Translations under genes and position numbers: made by a program
Notes under the pieces: model-generated
What the model saw: only the letters and a program-made list of their open reading frames with translations
Database searches by the model: none
What the model was told of the DNA's origin: nothing
Shown: piece by piece, positions 1 to 7,734 of the stretch
Layout: every line of letters begins with the position of its first letter
Position numbering within the stretch: position 1 is the stretch's first letter
Origin: Rhizobium phaseoli
GTDB lineage: Bacteria; Pseudomonadota; Alphaproteobacteria; Rhizobiales; Rhizobiaceae
Direction: 5' to 3'
Length of the DNA stretch: 64,000 bases
Assembly: GCF_010668805.1 (NCBI RefSeq)
Contig: NZ_WUFT01000002.1
Location: 186,001-250,000 of the forward strand

Positions 1-2
1 GC

Positions 3-356
3 TATCTCAACACCTTGCCGAAAGAGCTGGACGAGGCCGTTCTCGTCGATGGCGGTTCGAGCTGGACAGCGCTTTGGCGTGTCATCGTGCCAGTGTCCAT
101 CCCCGGGATCGTTGCCACGGCGGTCTATACTTTTCTGCTGGCGTGGAACGAATTCCTCTTCGCACTGACGCTGACAAAATCGATGGATCTCAGAACCGTT
201 CCGATCGGCATCCAGCTGCTGATGGGTCAGCATGCTTTCGAATGGAATGAAATGATGGCAATGAGCGTGCTCGGTTCCCTGCCCCTCCTGGTGCTTTACC
301 TGGTTGCTCAACGCTATTTCCTGGCCGGCATGACCGCCGGTTCGGTCAAAAGCTGA
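3..356 (+). CDS. Carbohydrate ABC transporter permease, C-terminal part (cut by window edge)
   Basis: This is the last ~117 residues of a MalG-type inner-membrane permease of a sugar ABC importer; its start lies left of the window. The frame is open from base 3. It begins in the cytoplasmic EAA loop that docks the ATPase (ELDEAVLVDGGSSWTALWRV then PVSIPG) and continues through two membrane segments to a typical C-terminal FLAGMTAGSVK-like end. It reads toward, and converges with, the minus-strand kinase gene 36 bases away, so it belongs to a different operon to the left. The family call is firm; the substrate is unknown. Confidence 0.9.
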   Translation, partial: YLNTLPKELDEAVLVDGGSSWTALWRVIVPVSIPGIVATAVYTFLLAWNEFLFALTLTKSMDLRTVPIGIQLLMGQHAFEWNEMMAMSVLGSLPLLVLYLVAQRYFLAGMTAGSVKS

Positions 357-392
357 GGGAGCGCAAACTCTTGCCGCCGGCGGATCGCTTCT

Positions 393-1382
393 TCAATCTG
401 CATGCGCGCACGATTGCGGCTCAACGCTCCAACCCCGCAGGGCATCGCAGACCTGGACTCTGGTGGGCGCGCCGATACGTCCGCCGAACACCTGGCATTT
501 GAGCGCCGCCGCCATCGACGACAGACGCATTGTCTCTCCGATCGGCACGCCTTCTGCGATGGCAAGAGCGAAAGCACCATGGAAGATATCGCCTGCTCCA
601 AGCGTATCGACGGCCCTCACCTTCGGAGCGGCAAGATGAAGGATTTCGCCGGTTCGGTCATCGAACCAGAAGGAGCCGTTTTCCCCTGATGTGACACTGA
701 TGAAGGCCTGCTCGAACTTTCGCTTCAGAAGGCCAACGGCCTTCGCCGCCTCCGCAGTTCCGGTCAAGCGCTCAGCGGCCGGCTGTGAGAATACGATGTG
801 GCTTGCCGCCGGTGCAAGCATCTCGATCACGCCATCGCCTGCAACGTCGCCATCAAGAATGGCCGGCTTGCCCGCCTCTCTGGCTGCGAGCAGCGTCCGC
901 AACGCAAGCTTCGGCCAGCGGACGTCGACGAGTACCGTATCGAAAGCAGACACGTCGTGTTCTGTCACCGGTTTGACCGTATCGTGCAGGCAGGCATCGT
1001 AGAAGGGCACAATCAGGCGCTCGCCCTGATCATCGACAAGGATCGTCGAAACCGCCGAACGGGCGCCTGCCACACGGACCATGCCGCTCGTATCTACTCC
1101 GCTATCGCTGAGCTCCGCCATGATGCGTTCGCCGGTGGCATCATCGCCAACCGCACCCCAAAGGCTGGCATTGCCACCCAGTCGGGCGACCGCAAAGGCC
1201 GCACTCGACGCCATACCCTCGGCGACCTGCAGCATATCGTAGGGGAGAATTTTACCCTGGCCGGTCGGCAAGGAGCGCACACGAAACAGCGTGTCGAGCA
1301 CCGCAGCGCCGACACATAAAACATTGCGCGCCGGACCTGAGCATGATGCCGAAAAGTGTGAGCGGTTTTCGGACGACATCAT
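393..1382 (-). CDS. PfkB-family carbohydrate kinase
   Basis: An ATP-dependent sugar kinase of the ribokinase/PfkB family, acting in the cytosol. At 329 residues it has the usual length. The N-terminal strand reads NVLCVGAAVLDTLF, glycine-rich substrate-binding segments follow, and near the C-terminus is the family signature DTLGAGD, whose Asp is the catalytic base. It is the last gene of the minus-strand operon that starts with the DapA-family gene at 6171, so it probably phosphorylates the imported sugar or a breakdown product such as a 2-keto-3-deoxy acid (inference). The only in-frame ATG codons lie inside a rhizobial palindromic repeat (1339-1386), so the first ~14 residues (MMSSENRSHFSASC) are repeat-encoded. 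No in-frame ATG, GTG or TTG lies between the repeat and the conserved NVLCVG strand. Confidence 0.9.
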   Translation of the reverse strand: MMSSENRSHFSASCSGPARNVLCVGAAVLDTLFRVRSLPTGQGKILPYDMLQVAEGMASSAAFAVARLGGNASLWGAVGDDATGERIMAELSDSGVDTSGMVRVAGARSAVSTILVDDQGERLIVPFYDACLHDTVKPVTEHDVSAFDTVLVDVRWPKLALRTLLAAREAGKPAILDGDVAGDGVIEMLAPAASHIVFSQPAAERLTGTAEAAKAVGLLKRKFEQAFISVTSGENGSFWFDDRTGEILHLAAPKVRAVDTLGAGDIFHGAFALAIAEGVPIGETMRLSSMAAALKCQVFGGRIGAPTRVQVCDALRGWSVEPQSCAHAD

Positions 1383-1436
1383 GCTCTAACTCTTTAATTT
1401 CGAACAGGATTCTGACTTTAGGCCGATCGGCCTAAA
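1339..1436. repeat. Rhizobial intergenic mosaic palindromic element (RIME-like)
   Basis: The first part is an imperfect palindrome with 10-bp arms GAGCATGATG (1339-1348) and CATCATGCTC (1377-1386) plus inner arms CCGAAAA/TTTTCGG. The second part ends in a perfect 20-bp palindrome TTTAGGCCGATCGGCCTAAA (1417-1436). From memory this composite resembles the short mosaic elements scattered through Rhizobium genomes. It lies between the permease and kinase genes of one operon and supplies the kinase start codon. In mRNA it would fold into two strong hairpins. I saw no second copy in this window. Confidence 0.8.
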
Positions 1437-1460
1437 ATCATCCTGGTCAAGCAGCGGGGC

Positions 1461-2276
1461 TCACTTGACGGCTCCGGCCGTCAGCCCCGCCACGATCTGC
1501 CGTTGCGCAAACACCGTCAATATCAGCACGGGCAAAGTGACGATCAACGCCGCCGCCGCAAGTGGCCCCCAACTGACCTGTTCGAACGAAAGCATATTGT
1601 AAACCGCGACCGGCAGCGTGCGGGTCTCGCGACTGGCGAGCACGATACCGAAGACGAAGTTGTTCCAGGAGAAGATGACCGACAGGATGAAGGCGACGAC
1701 AATGCCGGGTCTGGCGATCGGCAAAGCGACCAATCGGAAAATCTGCCAGGGTGTGGCGCCGTCAATGCTGGCGGCCTCTTCCAGTTCCATCGGCGTCGTT
1801 TCGAAATAACCGATCATGATCCAGACGACGATCGGCACTGTGACGACGAGATGGATGATGATCTGCGGCAGCAGCGTGCCGAGCAGGTTCAGCCATTGGA
1901 ACAGCAGGAAGAGCGGAATCAGGAAGGAAAGGCCGGGCGTCATACGCGCGATCATGATGACCATCGCCGACTTCTCAGCCTTCAGGCGCGCGATGCCATA
2001 TCCGGCCGGCACGCCGATCAGCAGTGCCAGAAGCGTCGCGGCGCCTGTCACCACCACCGAATTCCACAGATACAGGAAGAAGCTGTTCTCCTCGAAGACC
2101 TTCAGATAGTTCGACCAGGCGAAACGCTCCGGAATGAAGATCGGCGGATAGGCGCCGCTGTCGATTTCATATTTCAGCGACAGTGAGATCATCCAGAGGA
2201 AGAACAGGACGACCGGCGATATCATCACAAGAGCAACAAACAGCAGTCCGATGCGATCGAGCGTTCTGCGCTTCAT
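1461..2276 (-). CDS. Carbohydrate ABC transporter permease, MalG type
   Basis: One of the two inner-membrane channel subunits of a sugar importer (CUT1 type). It has 271 residues, six predicted membrane helices and the cytoplasmic EAA loop MELEEAASIDGATPWQIFRL followed by PIARPG. It ends with the class-typical QRQIVAGLTAGAVK. Its start overlaps the stop of the upstream permease gene by one base (2276), which indicates translational coupling. It sits in the operon binding protein, permease, permease, with no ATP-binding subunit gene in the cluster, so the ATPase must come from elsewhere (inference). Confidence 0.93.
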   Translation of the reverse strand: MKRRTLDRIGLLFVALVMISPVVLFFLWMISLSLKYEIDSGAYPPIFIPERFAWSNYLKVFEENSFFLYLWNSVVVTGAATLLALLIGVPAGYGIARLKAEKSAMVIMIARMTPGLSFLIPLFLLFQWLNLLGTLLPQIIIHLVVTVPIVVWIMIGYFETTPMELEEAASIDGATPWQIFRLVALPIARPGIVVAFILSVIFSWNNFVFGIVLASRETRTLPVAVYNMLSFEQVSWGPLAAAALIVTLPVLILTVFAQRQIVAGLTAGAVK

Positions 2277-3217
2277 CAGCGCGCCTCCCCGTCAGACCAG
2301 TTCGCACGCTGCCGGAGCATCAAAAGGACGAAGGACAGCAGGACGATGAGGATGAAGAAGACCACCGCCATGGCCGAGCCATAGCCGATATCGTAATAGG
2401 CGAAAGCTGTGTTGTAGAGATAGATATTGATCGTTTCCGACGCCGTGCCCGGCCCGCCCTGGGTCATGGCATAGATGATATCGAAACTTTTCACCGCATC
2501 GATGCTGCGGATGATCACGGCAATCATCAGGAAGGGCGCGATCATCGGCAGCGTCAGATAGCGGAATTTCTGCCAGACATTGGCGCCGTCGATTTCGGCG
2601 CTTTCATAGGGCTCGCGCGGAACCGCCGCCAGACCGCCGAGCACGATCAGCATGATCAGCGGCGTCCATTGCCATGTCTCGACCAGCACCAGCGAGGGGA
2701 TGACGCTGGTCTGATTATAGATCCACTCCTGCGGGCCGATGCCGATCAAGGATAGAAGATAATTGAGGACGCCGAGCTGCGGGTGGAACATCATGGTCCA
2801 GACGAGGGCGATGGCGACTGGTGTCGCCATCATCGGCATCACGAATATGCCGCGCAGAAGACCGCGGAGCGGAAATTGCGTATCGAAAATCAGCGCGGCG
2901 AGCGTCCCTAGAAAAAGCGGCGCCACCACCGAGAGCGTGGTGTAGAGCACCGTATGCCAGAGCGAGTCCCAGAAGCGCATGTCCACAGCCAGGCGGGCGT
3001 AATTGTCCAGTCCTGCAAAGACCTGGGACTGGCCGAGCGTCCAGCTGTTGACGCTCATCCAAAGGGTAAACACCCATGGAAAAACGATGACGGCCGCAAT
3101 GACGATCAGCGCCGGAATGACGAAGGGCCAGTAGTTGGGAGCAACGCGACCGGCGTTGCTCCTTCCCTTCGCGGCGGCCTTGGCCGCTGCGGCCGTTTCG
3201 ATGCTTGCCGAGGCCAT
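2276..3217 (-). CDS. Carbohydrate ABC transporter permease, MalF/UgpA type
   Basis: The partner channel subunit of the CUT1 sugar importer. It has 313 residues, with a cytoplasmic N-terminus (MASASIETAAAAKAAAKG), six predicted helices and the EAA loop PYESAEIDGANVWQKFRYLTLP. It starts on the last base of the binding-protein stop (3217) with GAGGG just upstream, and its own stop overlaps the next permease start. Substrate not determinable. Confidence 0.93.
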   Translation of the reverse strand: MASASIETAAAAKAAAKGRSNAGRVAPNYWPFVIPALIVIAAVIVFPWVFTLWMSVNSWTLGQSQVFAGLDNYARLAVDMRFWDSLWHTVLYTTLSVVAPLFLGTLAALIFDTQFPLRGLLRGIFVMPMMATPVAIALVWTMMFHPQLGVLNYLLSLIGIGPQEWIYNQTSVIPSLVLVETWQWTPLIMLIVLGGLAAVPREPYESAEIDGANVWQKFRYLTLPMIAPFLMIAVIIRSIDAVKSFDIIYAMTQGGPGTASETINIYLYNTAFAYYDIGYGSAMAVVFFILIVLLSFVLLMLRQRANWSDGEAR

Positions 3218-4545
3218 TATCCCTCGCTCTTCGCCAAGACGGGTTCGAACTGTGCCGTCGCCGCCTTGAGTTCGGCCTCTGGATCGCCGCCGCCGATCAT
3301 GTTGGTAAGACCGACGCCATAGATGTCGCGGAACTCGGTGACCGGAATTATCACCGGCAGCGCGAGTTGCGAGATCTTGCCGGAACCAGCAACTGCATCA
3401 AGCCATGCGGCCGGCATCTTGACACCTTCGCGAACCTTGGCATCCGCAAGGATCGACTGGCGGAAAGGAACGCCGGCACCGGCCTGCAGGAGGCGTGCGC
3501 CCATGTCGTGGGAAATCGCCCATTGGCAGAAGAGATAGGCTGCTTCCTTGTTTTTGCTTGCCGCAACGACACCAAGGCCGTCACCGAAGGTGCCTGCGGC
3601 CTGTGCCTTCGGGCCTTTCGGCATGACACCGTAACCGACCTGGCCGACGACACGCGACTTTTCCGGATTCTCGATCGGCGGAGCAAAACCGACGCCGTCC
3701 AGCCACATGCCGATCTTGCCCTGCAGGAAGGCCGACTGCGCCTCGGCCCAGTTGAAGCCGGAGACGCCGGGAGGGGCGGTCTTGGTCATCAGCTTCTGGT
3801 AAAGCTTGGCCGCATCGATCGCTTCTGGCGATGTCGTGCGCAGCTTGCCATCAGGGCCGAGCGGGCTCGAACCATAACCGAGCAGCAGCGACGTCCAGAC
3901 CGGCGTATTGGCGTTCTTCAGGCCGCGGGCGACGAAGCCGTAGGTATTGGTCGACGGATCGGTGAGTGCTTCGGCCGCACTTGCCAGTTCTTCGAACGTC
4001 GTCGGATAAGACAGCCCCTTCTTCTCGAACAACGACCTGTTCCAGTAGATGATCCAGTAATCGACCGAGAACGGAAGCGAGCGCAGAACGCCGCCAGAAT
4101 CCTTGGCAAAGGTCAGGCCGGCTTCGGCGAAATCGCTTTCCGTAAGCGACGGATCGGTCAGGGACGAATCCTTGAGAAAACCGCTGATATCGGCAAGCCA
4201 GCCGCCCTTTTCAAACTGCCGCTTCTGCACATGGTAGCTCATATGGACGACGTCGAAGCTCGGCTTGCCCGAGCTGAGCTCGATGGTCGTCTTCTGGCGC
4301 TGCTGTTGTTCGGGCGTCGCTTCGGCATTGACCTTGATGCCGGTGAGTTCTTCGAATTCGGACAGGTATTTGACCAGCGTCTCACTGCGCGGGCTCTTGA
4401 CCAGGTTGACTTCGAGTGTCGTCCCGGCAAAGCGCTTCCAATCAACGGCAGCGGATGCCGACCGCATGCCGAGCATGCTGCTGGCTCCAAAAGCGGCGGT
4501 CCCCGCCAGAAAGCCGCGCCTCGTCGGATTCAAAAACGATGACAT
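3217..4545 (-). CDS. Extracellular sugar-binding protein (family 1), Tat-type signal
   Basis: The periplasmic substrate-binding protein of the sugar importer, 442 residues. The N-terminus carries a twin-arginine-like export signal (TRRGFLAGTAAFGASS, then an Ala-rich stretch to SASAA), so it may be folded before export. The mature part has the family-1 pattern: LEVNLVKSPRSETLVKY, then FEELTGIKV, then the motif FDVVHMSYH. The start is preceded by a strong AGGAGGAG ribosome site. It heads the transport genes, downstream of the GntR gene in the same direction. Confidence 0.93.
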   Translation of the reverse strand: MSSFLNPTRRGFLAGTAAFGASSMLGMRSASAAVDWKRFAGTTLEVNLVKSPRSETLVKYLSEFEELTGIKVNAEATPEQQQRQKTTIELSSGKPSFDVVHMSYHVQKRQFEKGGWLADISGFLKDSSLTDPSLTESDFAEAGLTFAKDSGGVLRSLPFSVDYWIIYWNRSLFEKKGLSYPTTFEELASAAEALTDPSTNTYGFVARGLKNANTPVWTSLLLGYGSSPLGPDGKLRTTSPEAIDAAKLYQKLMTKTAPPGVSGFNWAEAQSAFLQGKIGMWLDGVGFAPPIENPEKSRVVGQVGYGVMPKGPKAQAAGTFGDGLGVVAASKNKEAAYLFCQWAISHDMGARLLQAGAGVPFRQSILADAKVREGVKMPAAWLDAVAGSGKISQLALPVIIPVTEFRDIYGVGLTNMIGGGDPEAELKAATAQFEPVLAKSEG

Positions 4546-4601
4546 TTGATTGCTCCTCCTCTTGCCGGCGATCTCCTCACCCCCGGCTGCCTATTTTCCG
4601 A

Positions 4602-5261
4602 TTATATCCTGAGCGCACGATCTCTTGCATGATTGATATGTGCGACAAGGCTGTTGACGGCGTCCTCCGCCGATCGTCGTTCGATCGCCTCAAGCACCTT
4701 CAGGTGCTCGCCCATGACAGGCCCGACGTGACCGTCGATGCGAAAACGATCCTGACTGATCAGGCGCATCTTGATCGAGTTTACCCGGTAGGCGTTCGAA
4801 ATGATGGTATTTCCCAAGGCATCGATAAAAGCGTCGTGCATGCCCCAATCGACGGCCTGCGCGTGCAGTTCCAATTCGTGCGATCCATCGCCGCCGCGAA
4901 TGGCATCGGCGATATCGCGATGCTGCTTCAAAAGTCTGGCGACTGTCTCGTCAGATGCCGAGCGGGTGAAAAGCGCGACAGCTTCCTTCTCCAGGAAAAC
5001 GCGCAGCTGGAATGCCTCTCGAATGAGATTAAGGTCGATATGGGCGATCTGTAAGCCGCGCTGAGGCACAGTCTTGATCAGCCCTTCGGCCTCCAGCCTC
5101 GGAATGAGTTCGCGGATGGCGCCAAGTGTCAGTCCTGTCAACTCAACGAGGCGGCGCTGCGAAACGAACTGACCGGGGCGCACGTCACGCGCAAGAAGGT
5201 GGCGCGTGAAGCTCTCATACGCCTTTTCCCGCAGTGTCGGCTGCTCGTCTGTTCCGTCCAT
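4602..5261 (-). CDS. GntR-family transcriptional regulator (FCD subfamily)
   Basis: A DNA-binding regulator, probably sensing an intermediate of this operon. The N-terminal winged helix-turn-helix is degenerate but readable (REKAYESFTRHLL, then SQRRLVELTGLTLGAIRELIPRLEAEGLIKTVPQRGLQI). The C-terminal helical FCD domain has the HDAFIDALGN and EHLKVLEAIERR metal/ligand-pocket motifs. The frame is open to 5393, but that would overlap the DapA-family gene by over 100 bases. The ATG at 5261 has GGGAG seven bases upstream and is chosen; the ATG at 5279 is the alternative. Placement between the lyase and transport genes suggests local control of the operon. Confidence 0.9.
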   Translation of the reverse strand: MDGTDEQPTLREKAYESFTRHLLARDVRPGQFVSQRRLVELTGLTLGAIRELIPRLEAEGLIKTVPQRGLQIAHIDLNLIREAFQLRVFLEKEAVALFTRSASDETVARLLKQHRDIADAIRGGDGSHELELHAQAVDWGMHDAFIDALGNTIISNAYRVNSIKMRLISQDRFRIDGHVGPVMGEHLKVLEAIERRSAEDAVNSLVAHINHARDRALRI

Positions 5262-5286
5262 CGCCTCTCCCAGAAACATCTTTGCC

Positions 5287-6171
5287 CTATGCCGCCTTCG
5301 AGCGGAAAAGACCATCGAAAGCGAGAGCGAGTTCCGCCTGCCCTTCCGCGGATATTGAAACGAGCGGCGGACGAACAGCAAGCCATATATCATTCGACGT
5401 CAGTTGCGCGACCATGACCTTTACGGCAGCCGTCACCGGAAATTTCAGCAGTTCGGCGACGAAGTCCTCGATGCGGGAATCATCCTTGCCTTCCTCTGCC
5501 ATCAGCTTGACTTCGCGCGGTACGAAATTCGCCATGCCCGAGATTGCACCCTGGCCGCCAAGCCGCACGCCTTTCGCCAAATGACGTTCGTCCCCCACCA
5601 GGATGACGAGATCGCCATGCGCTTTCAACAGTGTTTCCGTAAAAGGCCAGTCGCCGGAGGAGTCCTTGACGCCTATGACGATATTGGGAAAGGCGGTCCG
5701 CAGCCGACCGATCAGCGATACGCTCAGCGGAACCATGGTGACCGAGGGGATGTTGTAGACGATCATGTCTCGCGCCTTGTCCCCGAGGGTGGCGAACACA
5801 GCCGAAAACCACTGGAAGAGGCCGTCGTCACTGACGTTCTTGAAATAGGAAGGGGGAGCAAGCAGAATGTTGCGAACCCCCTTGGAAAGCGCATGACCTG
5901 CCTGCGACGCCGCATCCTCGGCGGCGTCGACCAGCACGCCGACCACGATTTTGCTCGCTTCTATCCCACTATCGAGCATGGAAGCCAGAACACGTTCACG
6001 TTCCTGCGTTCCGATGGACGAACCTTCACCCGTCGTTCCGAACAGCGTTACGCTCGAGCATCCCGCAGCGAGGCTTCGCTTTGCCTGCCCGATCATAACA
6101 TCGATGGCGATATCGCCATTGTTGTCGAACGGCGTGGCGAGAGCGACCGACAGCCCGAATTTCTGGGTCAA
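5287..6171 (-). CDS. DapA-family lyase/dehydratase (dihydrodipicolinate synthase superfamily)
   Basis: A class I (Schiff-base) aldolase-superfamily enzyme, cytosolic, ~294 residues. Seen from the chosen start: GTTGEG pyruvate-binding motif (~46-50), YNIP with the catalytic Tyr (~139), and IGVKDSSG with the Schiff-base Lys (~169). In a sugar operon with a PfkB kinase this more likely cleaves a 2-keto-3-deoxy sugar acid than makes lysine precursors (inference). The start is a TTG at 6171 with GGGAGGA seven bases upstream. The longer frame from TTG 6186 would place that ribosome site inside the gene. It is the first gene of the operon. Confidence 0.88.
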   Translation of the reverse strand: MTQKFGLSVALATPFDNNGDIAIDVMIGQAKRSLAAGCSSVTLFGTTGEGSSIGTQERERVLASMLDSGIEASKIVVGVLVDAAEDAASQAGHALSKGVRNILLAPPSYFKNVSDDGLFQWFSAVFATLGDKARDMIVYNIPSVTMVPLSVSLIGRLRTAFPNIVIGVKDSSGDWPFTETLLKAHGDLVILVGDERHLAKGVRLGGQGAISGMANFVPREVKLMAEEGKDDSRIEDFVAELLKFPVTAAVKVMVAQLTSNDIWLAVRPPLVSISAEGQAELALAFDGLFRSKAA

Positions 6172-6210
6172 ATATATTCCTCCCAATGATTGAGCTTAGA
6201 CGTAGCAGAG

Positions 6211-6220
6211 TAACATGTTA
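6211..6220. promoter_or_regulatory. Palindrome TAACATGTTA upstream of the DapA-family operon
   Basis: A perfect 10-bp palindrome in the 104-base gap between repC's end and the first gene of the catabolic operon. It is a candidate operator for the operon's GntR regulator; the size fits, but the sequence does not match the usual GntR core closely. No other strong signal was seen in the gap. Confidence 0.3.
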
Positions 6221-6275
6221 GCTGTAAAGAGGTGATTACATCATCAATCATTATGCGATTGTCACGCCCGTTCCC

Positions 6276-7580
6276 TCATCCAACATGCCTTGCTGTCGGT
6301 CCGCTTGCCCGCACGAGCGCCATCAGCATAGGGCCGATTGCAAACTCGCCCCGCTCTGTCCTTCGGGTCAGATCCCTGAGATAACCCCCGGGCGAATTGA
6401 TATGCCCTCCTTTTTCCAGGATGCAGGCAATCACCGTCGCGGCATTTTCCGGCCCCATGCCCAAGCAGGCTTCCTCATAGGCCGAGGGACTGACGCCGAG
6501 CATCGAGCGCACGATCACCGCCGCCGACATCAGATCTCGCCAGTTGCCGATGGCGCCGCCGGGACCATAGTCGAGGATTTGAGGGCAGGCTTGGAGAACG
6601 AGGCCGAGCGGGAAGGATTTCAGGCTTGGCCCGGACTCCGGATCGGCGGCACCCGATGTCTTGTTGCCCGTTCCGGCCGAAGGCATCGGCGGCCTCACCC
6701 TTCGCTCATCCGGCGGCTCGGCCATCCCCTCGTTGATTGTCGCTGCCTTTTCGCCCTGCTTCGTGTCGAAGCTTGGTTCAAGTTCATAAGTGGAGTTGGG
6801 ATTTGAATTCTGTTTGTGACGCTCAATCTGAGACTCATTGGCGTCTGTTTTTTGCCTTTTAACATGCCTTTCCAGGAGGTTGACAGCTTCATCGCGCAGC
6901 AGGACCATCTCATCGAGCAATGGAGCCAGGCTTTCGGTCGTCGCCACGCGCGGAAGCCTGGCGACCAGGGCGCGAAACATCATCGTGAACGTCTCCCAGT
7001 CGCCCGGAATCGCTTCGTCGAGCGCCACCGAAATCAGCTTGGAGATGTCGCGCCGGCAAACCGTCAGGCGCTCTCGGGTCGCTCTCAGCAATTCCCGGTC
7101 GGCGACCGTCTGTGCCGCCAGGCTTTCGATCTCGGCCGCGCGTGCAAGCAGCGGCGCAATGCTGAAGCCGAAGGCTTCGCCGATGGCCCCTGCCCTGTCG
7201 CGGCGGGCATAGCGCTTTCCATTCGGGCTGTCCTTGCGCAGGATCAGACCGGACTCGACCAGAACCGCCAGATGTCGCCGCAGCGTCGCCGGCGTCATTC
7301 CGCGAGCGCGGAGCGAAAGCTGCGCATTCGACGGGAAGACGATCAGGCCCTTCTCCTCGGAAATCTCGTCATCGGGATAGAAGGTCAAAAGTGCGTCGAG
7401 CACCGTCAGCGCCCGATCGGTCACGCCGAGCGCCGGGCGCGCCTCGCAGATCGCCCTGAACAGCTTCCACTTGTTGCGTTTCATTCCCGGCTCGATAGTC
7501 TCGGCCAGTTGCTGGCTTGCCAGCATGCCAAGCGACATCGGCCGCCGCCCAAAAGGCGTCGTCACATATCCACTCTCCAT
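6276..7580 (-). CDS. repC: Plasmid replication initiator RepC
   Basis: The replication protein of repABC plasmids; it binds the origin located in its own gene and limits copy number. At 434 residues it has the family length. The conserved N-terminal part reads TTPFGRRPMSLGML, KRNKWKLFRAICEARPALGVTDRALTVLDALLTFYP, then a winged-helix region (MTPATLRRHLAVLVESGLILRKDSPNGKRYARRD). A variable polar linker (~237-266) is encoded by an AT-rich stretch. The C-terminal domain includes the NWRDLMSAAVIVRSMLGVSPSAYEEA block. It lies downstream of repA-repB, separated by a 154-base gap that holds the antisense RNA and the hairpin over its ribosome site. Confidence 0.97.
   Translation of the reverse strand: MESGYVTTPFGRRPMSLGMLASQQLAETIEPGMKRNKWKLFRAICEARPALGVTDRALTVLDALLTFYPDDEISEEKGLIVFPSNAQLSLRARGMTPATLRRHLAVLVESGLILRKDSPNGKRYARRDRAGAIGEAFGFSIAPLLARAAEIESLAAQTVADRELLRATRERLTVCRRDISKLISVALDEAIPGDWETFTMMFRALVARLPRVATTESLAPLLDEMVLLRDEAVNLLERHVKRQKTDANESQIERHKQNSNPNSTYELEPSFDTKQGEKAATINEGMAEPPDERRVRPPMPSAGTGNKTSGAADPESGPSLKSFPLGLVLQACPQILDYGPGGAIGNWRDLMSAAVIVRSMLGVSPSAYEEACLGMGPENAATVIACILEKGGHINSPGGYLRDLTRRTERGEFAIGPMLMALVRASGPTARHVG
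6775..6870. other. AT-rich tract inside repC, candidate replication origin (oriV)
   Basis: Bases 6781-6870 are about 40% GC by direct count (36/90), well below the surrounding gene. In characterised repABC plasmids the origin lies in an AT-rich stretch within repC. This tract encodes the polar Asn/Gln/Lys-rich linker of RepC. The position fits; function is inferred. Confidence 0.55.
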
Positions 7581-7605
7581 TTGCCTTCACCTTCGTTCAG
7601 GCAAA
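7580..7605 (-). promoter_or_regulatory. repC leader hairpin masking the ribosome binding site (S-element-like)
   Basis: Perfect 7-bp inverted repeat: TTTGCCT (7580-7586 on the + strand) and AGGCAAA (7599-7605). In repC mRNA the loop plus 3' arm hold GAAGGTGAAGG just before the AUG, and the arm ends on the A of the start codon. Folding would hide the Shine-Dalgarno, as in the attenuation model of repABC plasmids, where ctRNA binding favours such a hairpin. A second short dyad, CACCAATTTGGTG (7617-7629), lies further upstream in the leader. Confidence 0.6.
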
Positions 7606-7639
7606 AGAAAACCATCCACCAATTTGGTGCCGAAGACGC

Positions 7640-7668
7640 TTGACTGTGATTCGTGGAAATGCGATTCT
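7640..7668 (+). promoter_or_regulatory. Candidate promoter of the antisense ctRNA
   Basis: TTGACT (7640-7645), a 17-base spacer and GATTCT (7663-7668), reading opposite to repABC. The -35 is good and the -10 weak. It is correctly placed to drive a ~50-nt RNA ending at the hairpin near 7725. Confidence 0.5.
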
Positions 7669-7674
7669 CGATGT

Positions 7675-7725
7675 GCTTAAGATCTGAGAAGGGCTTCCAC
7701 GACGGCGTCGTTGGGGGCCTTTTTC
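7675..7725 (+). ncRNA. Counter-transcribed RNA (ctRNA, incA-type) between repB and repC
   Basis: repABC plasmids encode a small antisense RNA in the repB-repC gap that represses repC and sets incompatibility. Here the gap has a + strand promoter candidate and, about 15-50 bases downstream, a GC-rich stem with core ACGACG-G-CGTCGT flanked by GGCTTCC and GGGGGCC, then a T-run: a Rho-independent terminator. The 5' end is estimated from the -10 position; the 3' end is the T-run. Confidence 0.7.
7692..7725 (+). terminator. Rho-independent terminator of the ctRNA
   Basis: Stem GGC-TTCC-ACGACG / CGTCGT-TGGGGGCC with a one-base core, followed by TTTTTCTTTT on the + strand. Confidence 0.7.
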
Positions 7726-7734
7726 TTTTGCGCG

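Noticed and set aside
3205..4542. Long open frame (445 residues) on the + strand across the sugar-binding-protein gene
   Set aside because: Exact antisense of a well-supported gene; composition is Arg/Asp-rich as expected from GC-rich antisense frames, with no motifs or ribosome site.
6187..6275. parS candidate downstream of repC
   Set aside because: Contains only the palindrome TAACATGTTA, which lacks the GTT-N4-GC-N4-AAC pattern; listed as a regulator-site candidate instead.
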